Notes: generated by a model from the sequence alone, not told the origin. A stretch of 15,319 nt of DNA from Thermoflexales bacterium (GCA_016931085.1 JAFGFO010000345.1:1-15319); one strand, 5' to 3'; positions 1 through 6,685 are shown, counted from the stretch's first letter. A program made the numbers and translations.

Positions 1-13
1 GCGGGGGGATGGA

Positions 14-47
14 AGACTTCCGAAGTCTTCTTAGACTTCGGAAGTCT
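14..47. repeat. Nested palindrome hairpin, 15-4-15
   Basis: Two 15-base elements, AGACTTCCGAAGTCT (14-28) and AGACTTCGGAAGTCT (33-47), are separated by TCTT. They are exact reverse complements of each other, and each is itself a palindrome around its central base. The DNA can therefore form one 15-bp hairpin or two small ones. It lies about 90 bases beyond the 3' end of the C39 peptidase gene, so it could act as a terminator or be a dispersed intergenic repeat. There is no clear T-tract on either side. Confidence 0.8.
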
Positions 48-83
48 GGCCCGAAGCCCGGCGGCCCCGAAATATTGAGATGA

Positions 84-143
84 TACTTACGTTTTATATC
101 CTCCCGAGCTTGTCGAGGGACGCTTTACGTTTTACGTCCTACC
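84..143. repeat. Heptamer repeats and a 38-base-spaced direct repeat at the C39 gene end
   Basis: A block reading CTTTACG then TTTTACG (123-136) runs with period 7 into the stop codon of the C39 gene at 139-141. A degenerate copy, ACTTACG then TTTTATA (85-98), sits 38 bases to the left, and both copies continue into similar TCCTnCCG tails. On the minus strand, the sense strand of the C39 gene, the unit reads CGTAAAA and follows directly after the TAG stop. The same heptamer recurs at 5525-5553 and 11135-11150. Confidence 0.75.
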
Positions 144-1581
144 GCCCCAGCGCCTCCAGCGCCTGGCGGGCGGCTGAGAAATTGGGATTGCGTTCGAGCG
201 CGCGTTGGTAATCCGTCCGGGCCGACTCGACATCACCGTAAGCCGCGTAGGCTCGCCCACGGTAATAATACATCTCCTCTGAATAGGTGTTGGACTGAAG
301 CGTGGCATTGGCCAACGCCAACACGTCGTCGTAACGCCCGGTCGCCAGGTAGGCTTCGAACCAGCCAAACTGGTACCACGTCATACGCCACGGCAGGCCC
401 AACTGCCGCCCACGGTCGTAGGCCGCCGCCGCCTCGGCGTGCATTCCCATCACTTCATAGTTGGTGCCGACATTGAACCAGCCGTAAGCGTCTTGGGGAT
501 TGGCTGCCAACTCGGCCTGGGCCGCTGCCATGGCGTTCTGGTACATTACTGCATCGTCGAACGAGGTCCCGATCAACTGCGACACGGTCAAGGCCATATC
601 GTCGCCATAGATTACGAGGTAGATCCGGTTGAACTGGCGCCAATAGTGATCGGTCTCGGCAAACGGCGCCGACTGCAGCGGCCCCAGGTACGAATCCATG
701 GCCACGAATTCCTTCTGGGCCTGGTTGTAGCCGACGAGCAGCAAATAATGCCCCATCCAGCCCAGCTTGTCATCCGGCTCAAAACCCTTCTCTATGACGA
801 CGGGCAAACCGGCGTGCAACAAGGCCTTGAGAGTATCCAGCGTGCCGCCCGAACGCACGATAACCTGGTAACCCTGCGAGCGCACGTAAGCCGCCATCTG
901 CTCGGGTGACACGTTGCGATCCTCGGGATCAGGCTTGAGGAATGCAGCTGTGTCATTTTGCGTCCCTCCCCAGCCAAAGTAGCTCAACGCCATTGCCAGC
1001 GTGGCCGGGCCACAGTTGTTCCAGCCCTGGTAGGCGTGACGAAAGCCGGTCAGCAGCACAGACGTGCTGGCCAAGTCCGCCGGCGTGCTGCGCGCCAACT
1101 GGGTGGGACCTGGCGCGTAAGCCGGCGTGAGCGTCAGGGTAGGTGTGGGCGCCGGCGTAAAAGACGGCTGCGGCGAGGGCGTGGGACTAGGGGCGAGCGT
1201 GAGAAAGGCCGAGATAAGCGGGGCCGGTGTGGATGTGAGCTGGGGGGTAGGCAATGCAACGACAGGAGTGGGAGAAGGGTTGGTGCCTGCGACTGGCGTG
1301 AGCAAGGCAGCCAACTGCTCGGGAGACAGCGTAGCGACCGGCGTGGGCAGCTCGACATGCGGGCGGCTGAGCAATGCCTGGATCGGCTCAGGCAGATAAG
1401 TCACCACGTAGCGGGAAGGCAGCAATTGCAGGATGTATACGCTGGCCAGGCCCAAGGCAGCCAGCAGGGACAACATGACAATGGCAAAAGCCAGCGCCCC
1501 ACCCCACTTGAAGCGATGGGCCGGCGGGCGGGCGGGCGCTCGCCGCGCCCGGCGTGTAGCATGTGAAGACTGATCTCTCAT
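139..1581 (-). CDS. Membrane-anchored C39-like cysteine peptidase with TPR tail
   Basis: This 480-residue protein has a basic N-terminus and one membrane helix (about residues 28-52). A long Pro/Thr/Ser-rich linker follows (about 56-175), then a papain-fold domain of the Peptidase_C39_2 type, then TPR-like helices (about 350-480). The domain shows Gln185, Cys190 in NNCGPATLAMALSYFGW, His278 in MGHYLLLVGYN and Asp296 in AMDSY, which fit the family's oxyanion Gln and Cys-His-Asp triad. It probably works outside the membrane on a peptide or amide substrate that cannot be identified here. I chose ATG at 1581 because it overlaps the upstream oxidoreductase stop as ATGA. The open frame continues 97 codons further upstream, but that part lies antiparallel-frame inside the oxidoreductase gene and reads like a shadow. 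It is the last gene of the operon. No ABC transporter or bacteriocin precursor is adjacent, so bacteriocin processing is not supported. Confidence 0.85.
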   Translation of the reverse strand: MRDQSSHATRRARRAPARPPAHRFKWGGALAFAIVMLSLLAALGLASVYILQLLPSRYVVTYLPEPIQALLSRPHVELPTPVATLSPEQLAALLTPVAGTNPSPTPVVALPTPQLTSTPAPLISAFLTLAPSPTPSPQPSFTPAPTPTLTLTPAYAPGPTQLARSTPADLASTSVLLTGFRHAYQGWNNCGPATLAMALSYFGWGGTQNDTAAFLKPDPEDRNVSPEQMAAYVRSQGYQVIVRSGGTLDTLKALLHAGLPVVIEKGFEPDDKLGWMGHYLLLVGYNQAQKEFVAMDSYLGPLQSAPFAETDHYWRQFNRIYLVIYGDDMALTVSQLIGTSFDDAVMYQNAMAAAQAELAANPQDAYGWFNVGTNYEVMGMHAEAAAAYDRGRQLGLPWRMTWYQFGWFEAYLATGRYDDVLALANATLQSNTYSEEMYYYRGRAYAAYGDVESARTDYQRALERNPNFSAARQALEALGR

Positions 1582-2768
1582 ACCACGTTGTACTCCCGCG
1601 TCATCGGATGGCGCCCCATTTCTGAATGGCGCCCTGTCCCGCCTGCCCGAAAGCGGTTCAGGCGCAAGGGCGATATATCCAGCGTGCTGGCCTGAGCTTC
1701 CAAGATTTCCTCGGCCAACAACAAGCCGCAAATCGGCCCGTGCATAAAGCCGTGGCCAGAAAAGCCCGCGATGCAGTAAAAACCGCTCAGTTCTTCCACC
1801 GCGCCCAGGATAGGATGCGCGTCGGGTGTGTTTTCGTATAGGCCAGCCCAGCGCCCCGCCACGCCGGCACATTCGAGTCCCGGCATACGCTGGCAGGCCG
1901 CTTCAAAATGCACCAGCTCCCAATCGCTGTCTAGGCCCTGGTTGAAACTGGCCGGCTCATCGTGATTCGACATGCCGCTCAGCAGACCCAGCCCTTCACG
2001 GTGAAAGTACAGGCTGCGCGCAAACTCGATGACGAAAGGGAAATCCGGCGGGAGGCTGGGAATAGGCGTGGTCACGGCAATCTGCCTCCGTACCGGCATC
2101 ACCGGCACATCCACACCGGCCAACGCGCCCACCTGCCCGGCCCACGGGCCGGCCGCGTTGACGACGAGCGGCGTCTCGATAAAACCTTGCTGTGTTTCCA
2201 CGCCACGCACTTGCCCAGCCGACACGCGAATGGCGGTGACCTCAGCATCGGTCAGACAGCGTACTCCCAGCCGGCGCGCGCCAGAAATGTAACCCTGCAC
2301 CACACCATTCGGATCTGCCAAGCCATCCTCCGGCCCCCACGTCCCACCCAGAGCATCAGGATACTGCATGAGCGGCAGGCGGCGGCGAAGCTCATCGCCG
2401 TCAATCCACTGCGTGTTCACCCCCAAGCTATTTTGTAGCCTCACCTGCCGCTTGAACTCGACCACATCCTCCTCGCGCGTCAGCACGAACAGGTAGCCAC
2501 ACTTGCGCACATCAATCGCCTGGCCTAACTCCTCTTCAAAGCGCTCGAGCATGGGGAGACTGAGAATCGACAAGCGGATATTGATCTCGGTATCAAACTG
2601 GTAGCGAATGCCGCCGGCGCACTTGCCGGTGGCTTCCGAGCCAAACAGGCGGTTGCGCTCCAGCAGCACGACGTTCCGGCAGCCCTTGAGCGCCAGGTGA
2701 TAGGCGCAACTGGCGCCCATCACCCCGCCACCAATGATGACGACATCGGTTGTAGCTGGTAGTGTCAT
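1578..2768 (-). CDS. FAD-dependent oxidoreductase, DAO family (sarcosine/glycine oxidase-like)
   Basis: This 396-residue flavoprotein starts with a Rossmann ADP-binding motif, G13-x-G15-x-x-G18 in VVIIGGGVMGASCAYHL, closed by Glu37 at the end of the second strand. It then has the AGGIRYQF segment and the C-terminal GFSGHGFMHGP motif typical of the DAO family, which oxidises secondary or primary amines of amino acids (sarcosine, glycine, proline, opines). The substrate cannot be read from sequence. The start is ATG at 2768, preceded six bases away by a perfect AGGAGG (2775-2780); a TTG five codons further upstream would place that ribosome site inside the gene. It is the middle gene of the operon and overlaps the C39 gene by four bases, so the two are probably translationally coupled. 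Pairing with an ornithine cyclodeaminase-like gene suggests amino-acid or opine catabolism (inference). Confidence 0.9.
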   Translation of the reverse strand: MTLPATTDVVIIGGGVMGASCAYHLALKGCRNVVLLERNRLFGSEATGKCAGGIRYQFDTEINIRLSILSLPMLERFEEELGQAIDVRKCGYLFVLTREEDVVEFKRQVRLQNSLGVNTQWIDGDELRRRLPLMQYPDALGGTWGPEDGLADPNGVVQGYISGARRLGVRCLTDAEVTAIRVSAGQVRGVETQQGFIETPLVVNAAGPWAGQVGALAGVDVPVMPVRRQIAVTTPIPSLPPDFPFVIEFARSLYFHREGLGLLSGMSNHDEPASFNQGLDSDWELVHFEAACQRMPGLECAGVAGRWAGLYENTPDAHPILGAVEELSGFYCIAGFSGHGFMHGPICGLLLAEEILEAQASTLDISPLRLNRFRAGGTGRHSEMGRHPMTREYNVV

Positions 2769-2783
2769 GTGAGTCCTCCTCAA

Positions 2784-2812
2784 GTAGAGGCGGGCCGTCC
2801 AACCGCCCCTAC
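2784..2812. repeat. Imperfect hairpin between the cyclodeaminase and oxidoreductase genes
   Basis: GTAGAGGCGG (2784-2793) and CCGCCCCTAC (2803-2812) pair over ten positions with one mismatch, around a nine-base loop. The right arm contains the stop codon of the upstream gene (2809-2811), and the left arm ends just before the AGGAGG of the downstream gene. It could tune mRNA stability between the two operon genes. It also looks like a dispersed GTAGGGGCGG-type intergenic palindrome. Confidence 0.6.
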
Positions 2813-3783
2813 AGCTCCAGTTCTGTGCCGATCCCGCACGCCTTTGCGCGGCGATAGATTTCTGGTGCGACGGCCATGTCGTCCATAGCCAGGCCCAGGT
2901 TCATCCCCATCGTTCGCTCGTCATCGCGCTCACGTCCCGGCTTGTGGCCGGCCACGATCTCGCCCAGGTCAGCATACGGCTCAGGCGTGGTCTGGAAATA
3001 GCCCACGCTCCGGTAATAGTGGAACTGCGCCACGTCGTCGGTGGCAAGCTTGTCACATTGGGCCAACGCCTCGGCCTTCCAATAGCTGTCAAAATCAACC
3101 GCGCTCGCAAACGCACCGGGCTTGAGCCAATCCTTTTCGATGGCCGGTGTGGGATGCTTGAGGATCGGACCAGACGTGACAACCAGGTCACAGCCTTCCA
3201 CTGCTTGCCTGGGTTCAGCCACCCCAATGACTTCCACACCCAGTCTGGCCGACATCTCCTCGACGTAACGCTGCTGCACCTCGGGGAGAATGTCATAGGC
3301 ATACACGCGCTTGACAGGGAACAGCGTCGCCAAAGCTTCCAGGTTAGTGCGCCCCTGCACACCGCAAGCCAGTATCCCAACCACCTCGCTTCCAGGGCAA
3401 GCCAGGTACTGGGCCGACAGAGCCGAGGCCGCGCCGGTGCGATAGGCCGTGATCCACGTGCAGTCCATCACCGCGCACGGCAGGCCGGTTTCAGCGTCAT
3501 TGAGAATCAACAAGCCAGAAATATACGGCAAGCCACGCTTGTAATTTTCGGGGAATCCGCTCACCCACTTGACGCCGGCCGACTTGAGTGCAGGGATATA
3601 GGCCGGCATGGCGTGGATGAAGGCATCCGCTTGAGGATGAATACCCGGCTTGGGCGGCATCTCCACACGGCCCTGCCCTTTTTCTCTAAACGCGATTTCA
3701 AGCAAGCTGATGACGGTAGACATATCCAACGCCACTCGTTCCACGTCGGCGCGGGAAAGATAAAGCAAGCGTCGCACCTCCAT
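2809..3783 (-). CDS. Ornithine cyclodeaminase / mu-crystallin family enzyme
   Basis: The 324-residue protein has the usual length for the OCD/mu-crystallin family, NAD(P)-dependent enzymes that deaminate ornithine or reduce cyclic ketimines. Family features seen are Lys72 in AGVKWVSG, the stretch GLLILNDAETGLPCAVMD, Arg115 in YRTGAASAL, and a Rossmann motif at 139-144. The motif reads ACGVQG where most relatives have G-x-G-V-Q, a change at the first glycine. The later region FASAVDFDSYW (Asp230/Asp232) and the TDDVAQFHYY stretch differ from classical ornithine cyclodeaminase. From memory they resemble a subgroup annotated 'tyramine oxidase subunit B', so the true substrate is open. The start ATG at 3783 has a strong upstream AGGAGGT. 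It is the first gene of the minus-strand operon with the oxidoreductase 40 bases downstream. Confidence 0.85.
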   Translation of the reverse strand: MEVRRLLYLSRADVERVALDMSTVISLLEIAFREKGQGRVEMPPKPGIHPQADAFIHAMPAYIPALKSAGVKWVSGFPENYKRGLPYISGLLILNDAETGLPCAVMDCTWITAYRTGAASALSAQYLACPGSEVVGILACGVQGRTNLEALATLFPVKRVYAYDILPEVQQRYVEEMSARLGVEVIGVAEPRQAVEGCDLVVTSGPILKHPTPAIEKDWLKPGAFASAVDFDSYWKAEALAQCDKLATDDVAQFHYYRSVGYFQTTPEPYADLGEIVAGHKPGRERDDERTMGMNLGLAMDDMAVAPEIYRRAKACGIGTELEL

Positions 3784-3827
3784 AATGACCTCCTAAAATC
3801 AATACTTTTCAAAATGGCAGTGAACTC

Positions 3828-3843
3828 GTTACAAGAGTTACAA
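3828..3843. repeat. GTTACAA direct repeat upstream of the cyclodeaminase operon
   Basis: GTTACAA occurs at 3828-3834 and 3837-3843, a nine-base period, about 45 bases upstream of the cyclodeaminase start. A related AATTACA follows at 3847-3853. This position suits a transcription-factor site controlling the operon, but no regulator is identified. Confidence 0.4.
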
Positions 3844-3906
3844 ATGAATTACAGGGAAAAATTTAAGGTTTGTCATGCCCCGCTCCAACATACCACACAG
3901 CGACAC

Positions 3907-3922
3907 CCCCCACCCGTGGGGG
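3907..3922. repeat. Hairpin A (CCCCCAC / GTGGGGG) with CTCGCCT tail
   Basis: A perfect 7-bp stem, CCCCCAC (3907-3913) and GTGGGGG (3916-3922), closes on a two-base loop and is followed by TAAACTCGCCT. It aligns with hairpin B at 4044-4059, which has the same stem length, loop length and downstream CTCGCCT. The outermost and innermost base pairs both change from C-G in A to T-A in B, so pairing is kept. Confidence 0.65.
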
Positions 3923-4043
3923 TAAACTCGCCTTTCATCCCCACACCTAGACATAAAGCGAACCCAAGCCTCAAAATCAGTGAAAAGAACGGTCCAGCAG
4001 CGCGGAAGGCACCCCCCATATATAGGGAAGCAGCCATGCGTTC

Positions 4044-4059
4044 TCCCCATAGATGGGGA
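4044..4059. repeat. Hairpin B (TCCCCAT / ATGGGGA) with CTCGCCT tail
   Basis: A perfect 7-bp stem, TCCCCAT (4044-4050) and ATGGGGA (4053-4059), has a two-base AG loop followed by TATGCTCGCCT. It is the partner of hairpin A, 137 bases away in the same orientation. Stem and tail recall degenerate type I-E CRISPR repeats, but spacing and tail do not fit an array. Confidence 0.65.
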
Positions 4060-4095
4060 TATGCTCGCCTCGTTTTCCACCTGGGTTGACCAGGC

Positions 4096-4124
4096 TTGTA
4101 GCCAGCAAAAGTTGATGGTAAAAT
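4096..4124 (+). promoter_or_regulatory. Candidate sigma-70-like promoter of the small gene
   Basis: TTGTAG (4096-4101) and TAAAAT (4119-4124) are 17 bases apart. The -10 element matches five of six consensus bases, the -35 only three. Transcription would begin near 4131, leaving a leader of about 50 bases that contains the palindrome at 4175-4191. Confidence 0.35.
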
Positions 4125-4174
4125 AGGCTCAGTACCTCATTTGATTCAAGTCGGCGTCGTTTTTACAAATCTTC

Positions 4175-4191
4175 ATTTGACAATGTCAAAT
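4175..4191. promoter_or_regulatory. Perfect palindrome on the start codon of the small gene
   Basis: ATTTGACA (4175-4182), a single central A, and TGTCAAAT (4184-4191) form a perfect 8-1-8 inverted repeat. The central A is the first base of the likely ATG start at 4183. A further CAAAT half-site lies at 4166-4170. It could be a repressor operator, or an RNA hairpin that hides the start codon. Confidence 0.55.
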
Positions 4192-4407
4192 TTGGCTGTC
4201 GATTTCGTCACCTACGTCCTGGGGCGCTTGCCGGCCAATGCCCCCTGGCCTAAAGTGTGGGACGAAGCCCAGGCGGTTGCTCGCCGGCGGGCCTTTCGCG
4301 GCATGGGATACTTTGACTTGCTACGGGCCGGCGTGCCCCTATCACTCAACGGCACGGATAAATTCAGCCAGATTGTCGACGAGCAAAAGCATTATATCAC
4401 CGTCTAA
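4183..4407 (+). CDS. Small unrecognised protein (74 aa)
   Basis: I do not recognise a family. The predicted 74-residue protein is soluble, with no signal peptide, no membrane segment and no cysteine. It has the core LPANAPWPKVWDEAQAVARR followed by FRGMGYFDLLRAGVPLSL. Codon third positions are GC-rich like the neighbouring genes, which favours a real gene. The frame is open back to a TTG at 4141, but ATG 4183 gives a more natural N-terminus; neither has a good Shine-Dalgarno. The start lies inside a perfect palindrome. Its stop overlaps the convergent permease stop within the four bases 4404-4407. Confidence 0.6.
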   Translation: MSNLAVDFVTYVLGRLPANAPWPKVWDEAQAVARRRAFRGMGYFDLLRAGVPLSLNGTDKFSQIVDEQKHYITV

Positions 4408-5516
4408 TCCAACTGCCGGCGCAGGCTAAATGCGGCGACCGTGGCGCTGGCTATCCCCAAAGCTACCAGAGCGCCTACCTCGCCCCACACGGCCTCCAGT
4501 CCCGCGCCTTTCAGCATCACCTGGCGGAGGATGGTCAGGTAATGCTGCAGTGGGAAAAGGTACGACAGCATCTGCAGCACGCGTGGCATGCGATCCACCG
4601 GCACCAAGTAACCCGAAAACGCGATATCGATCATGGCCAGCACAAAGACCATCAAGACGGCCTGCTGCTGGGTTCGCGAAGTGGCCGAAATCGTCAAGCC
4701 CCAGCCACTCTCAGCCACGATGAACAACAACGACAGTCCCAATAACAAGCCAAACGACCCTCGCATCGGCACGCCAAAGCCCCACACCGTGATCGCCCAC
4801 ATCAGCACGAAATCCAGACCAGCGATCACCAGGGCCGGGATCGCCTTGCCGATGATCAATTCCATGCGCTGCAAAGGGGTGACCAGCAACTGCTCCAGCG
4901 TGCCCAGCTCGCGTTCGCGCGCCAACCCCAGCGAGGCCACCATCAGGGCGACCTGGTAAATGATAAAACCGAGCTGTGCCGTGATGGTAAAATAGCGTAT
5001 ATTGAAAGTGGGATTATAACGCACCTGGGGGCTAAGTGCAAATAGGGAGGCCTGTTGGGCGCTGAGCGAAATCCGTCGAGCCAGTAAAGCGTTGATTGCG
5101 CCGGAAGCCGCGCTCAAGGCATTCGAAGCGACCACGCTGTTGGCCCCATCAACCAGCACCTGCACCTGGGGAATGGTGTGTAAAGCGGCCATGTCCGCCT
5201 CCAGGCCCAAGGGGAGAATGACAGCCAGCAGCGCTCGATCACGCCGGAACCAGGCCTCGACCTGGTCGGATGAATCCAAATAAGCCAACACGTCCAATTC
5301 GTCCGTGTTATCAATCGCAGTGACGATCTGCCGGCTGAGCTGGCTACGGTCATGGTCAACCACCACCGCCGGCTGGCCTTGGATGCCCTGCCCGGTGGAG
5401 TGAGCCAATAACACCAGCTCCAAGACCGGGGCCAGGATGATAAAAGCCATCATCAGCCGATCACGCAGCAGTTGGATGAGCTCTTTGACGGTGAGATTGA
5501 TGATACGATAAGCCAT
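4404..5516 (-). CDS. ABC-2 type transporter permease (second of pair)
   Basis: The 370-residue protein has the ABC-2 permease layout of the YbhR/YbhS/YhhJ type. One membrane helix follows the N-terminus (about 22-40), then a large extracytoplasmic domain (about 45-170), then about five further helices. The conserved cytoplasmic segment ARERELGTLEQLLVTPL (near residues 200-215) is the family signature before the helical bundle. Such proteins form the channel of ATP-driven exporters for drugs, lipids or polysaccharides together with an ATPase. It starts 37 bases after the stop of the other permease, a gap almost filled by heptamer repeats. Its Shine-Dalgarno is poor. No ATPase gene is present in the window. 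Confidence 0.88.
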   Translation of the reverse strand: MAYRIINLTVKELIQLLRDRLMMAFIILAPVLELVLLAHSTGQGIQGQPAVVVDHDRSQLSRQIVTAIDNTDELDVLAYLDSSDQVEAWFRRDRALLAVILPLGLEADMAALHTIPQVQVLVDGANSVVASNALSAASGAINALLARRISLSAQQASLFALSPQVRYNPTFNIRYFTITAQLGFIIYQVALMVASLGLARERELGTLEQLLVTPLQRMELIIGKAIPALVIAGLDFVLMWAITVWGFGVPMRGSFGLLLGLSLLFIVAESGWGLTISATSRTQQQAVLMVFVLAMIDIAFSGYLVPVDRMPRVLQMLSYLFPLQHYLTILRQVMLKGAGLEAVWGEVGALVALGIASATVAAFSLRRQLD

Positions 5517-5524
5517 GCCTACAC

Positions 5525-5553
5525 TTTTTACGTTTTACGCTTTACGTTTTGCC
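5525..5553. repeat. TTTTACG heptamer array between the two permease genes
   Basis: From 5526 the plus strand reads TTTTACG twice, then CTTTACG, then TTTTGCC, an uninterrupted period of seven that ends at the base before the stop codon of the upstream permease (5554-5556). Read on the sense strand, the unit CGTAAAA carries TAA at three successive positions (5530, 5537, 5544), one in each reading frame. The array takes up nearly the whole intergenic space. Confidence 0.85.
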
Positions 5554-6678
5554 TCACTCCACCCACTTGCAAAACAGCGCCAGGCTCAGCGCCAGCATCA
5601 CACCCCCGATAGCCAGCAGTGTGCACACCGGCGCGTACAAATCAGCTATCCCCAGGCCCTTGAGGAAGACACCCCTGCAGATCGCGATAAAGTGCGTGGC
5701 CGGCAGGAGAGAGGAGGCCAGGCGTGCCCCGGCCGAGCTGGTATCTACCGGTAAAATCAGCCCGGCCAGGAAAAAGCTGGGGATAAAAAACGCCAGGATC
5801 ACGACCAGCATGGCCACTTGTTGGCTTTTAGCAAAATTGGCCACTACCATGCTCAAGCCAAAACTGGCCAGGAAATAACATGCCGTGAACTCGAGAAAAA
5901 CAAGCAAATCGCCCCGAAACGGCACGCGGAACCACGCGATGGCTACCGCCACCACAAGCAGCGCCCCGGCCAGGCTAAATCCCACATAAGCCAGCATTTT
6001 ACCGCCGAGATACTCGATCCCGCGCACCGGGGTAGCCGACAAGCCTTCAAACGAGCCCAGCTCTTTTTCGCGCGTCAAGGCCAATGCCAGGGCCAGGGCT
6101 GGCATAGCCAACACCACGGCGATCAAGCCCGGCACCATGCTGTACAACGACTTGAGAGACGGATTATACCAGGCCTGGCTGCGCACATCTAACACGCCGG
6201 ACTCGATAGACAAATCGGGGTGCGTAGATAGCAAGCTCACAGCATACGCGTTCGTGCGGGCGTACAGTTGGCCCAAGGCCTGGCTGGCAGCGATGGCGTC
6301 TACCCCGTCCAGGATGACCTGCACCGGTGAGGGGCGATAAGCTCGCAGGGAGGCCTCTGTGCCGGGCGGGATGATCAGGGCGGCGTGGGCGTCACCGGCT
6401 TGCAGCCAGGCATCGATTTCCTTATAGTGGTCGACAGAGGCGACGATACGAAACGTGCCGTCGCTACTCAAGTCGGCCAGGTATTGACGGGACAAATCGC
6501 TTTTATCCTGGTCCAAGACGACCAGGTTAAAATGCTCGACGTCGAAGGAAAAAACATAGGCCAACGTTAGCAGCATAAAGGCTGGGGTAACCGTCACCAG
6601 GAACAAGGTGCGCACATCACGCACGACGTGACGTAATTCCTTGCCGGTAATGGCGAACAATCTACGCAGTGAGATCAT
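5554..6678 (-). CDS. ABC-2 type transporter permease (first of pair)
   Basis: This 374-residue homologue of the next permease has an N-terminal helix (about 24-44), a large outside domain (about 45-165) and a C-terminal bundle of about five helices. It carries LTREKELGSFEGLSATPVRG, the counterpart of the ABC-2 signature. The two probably form a heterodimeric exporter channel. I chose ATG 6678 because a strong promoter (TTGACA, 17-base spacer, CATAAT) ends seven bases before it. The longer TTG-started frame from 6714 would begin within that promoter. The mRNA is therefore probably leaderless or nearly so. The gene is divergent from the cyclase gene. The partner ATPase is not in the window. Confidence 0.88.
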   Translation of the reverse strand: MISLRRLFAITGKELRHVVRDVRTLFLVTVTPAFMLLTLAYVFSFDVEHFNLVVLDQDKSDLSRQYLADLSSDGTFRIVASVDHYKEIDAWLQAGDAHAALIIPPGTEASLRAYRPSPVQVILDGVDAIAASQALGQLYARTNAYAVSLLSTHPDLSIESGVLDVRSQAWYNPSLKSLYSMVPGLIAVVLAMPALALALALTREKELGSFEGLSATPVRGIEYLGGKMLAYVGFSLAGALLVVAVAIAWFRVPFRGDLLVFLEFTACYFLASFGLSMVVANFAKSQQVAMLVVILAFFIPSFFLAGLILPVDTSSAGARLASSLLPATHFIAICRGVFLKGLGIADLYAPVCTLLAIGGVMLALSLALFCKWVE

Positions 6679-6685
6679 CCCCAAG

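Larger units (their letters stand above)
3784..4182. other. Gene-free, hairpin-rich divergent intergenic region
   Basis: About 400 bases lie between the cyclodeaminase start (minus) and the small plus-strand gene. Open frames crossing it have no family features and look non-coding. It holds the AGGAGGT ribosome site of the cyclodeaminase gene, a direct repeat GTTACAA at 3828-3834 and 3837-3843, and two related hairpins (3907-3922 and 4044-4059). It also has C-rich half-motifs at about 3938 and 4013, and a possible plus-strand promoter at 4096-4124. I found no convincing minus-strand promoter. Confidence 0.6.

Noticed and set aside
139..1581. Bacteriocin-processing peptidase
   Set aside because: No ABC transporter fusion, no precursor peptide and no double-glycine leader nearby.
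1582..1872. 97-codon N-terminal extension of the C39 peptidase
   Set aside because: It lies inside the oxidoreductase gene and is arginine-rich without a signal. The ATGA overlap and the following membrane helix fit ATG 1581.
3900..4070. CRISPR array with type I-E-like repeats
   Set aside because: Only two good hairpins, 137 bases apart, with extra motifs spaced 31 and 75 bases. The 3' tails differ from ATRAACCG and no cas gene is seen. Kept only as a finding about related hairpins.
3838..4080. 80-codon minus-strand open frame in the intergenic region
   Set aside because: Spans the hairpins, has no ribosome site and no resemblance to known proteins.
2944..4089. Long plus-strand open frame (381 codons) antisense to the cyclodeaminase gene
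   Set aside because: It has no family features and the composition of an antisense shadow, and it runs into the hairpin region. The minus-strand gene has a clear family and ribosome site.
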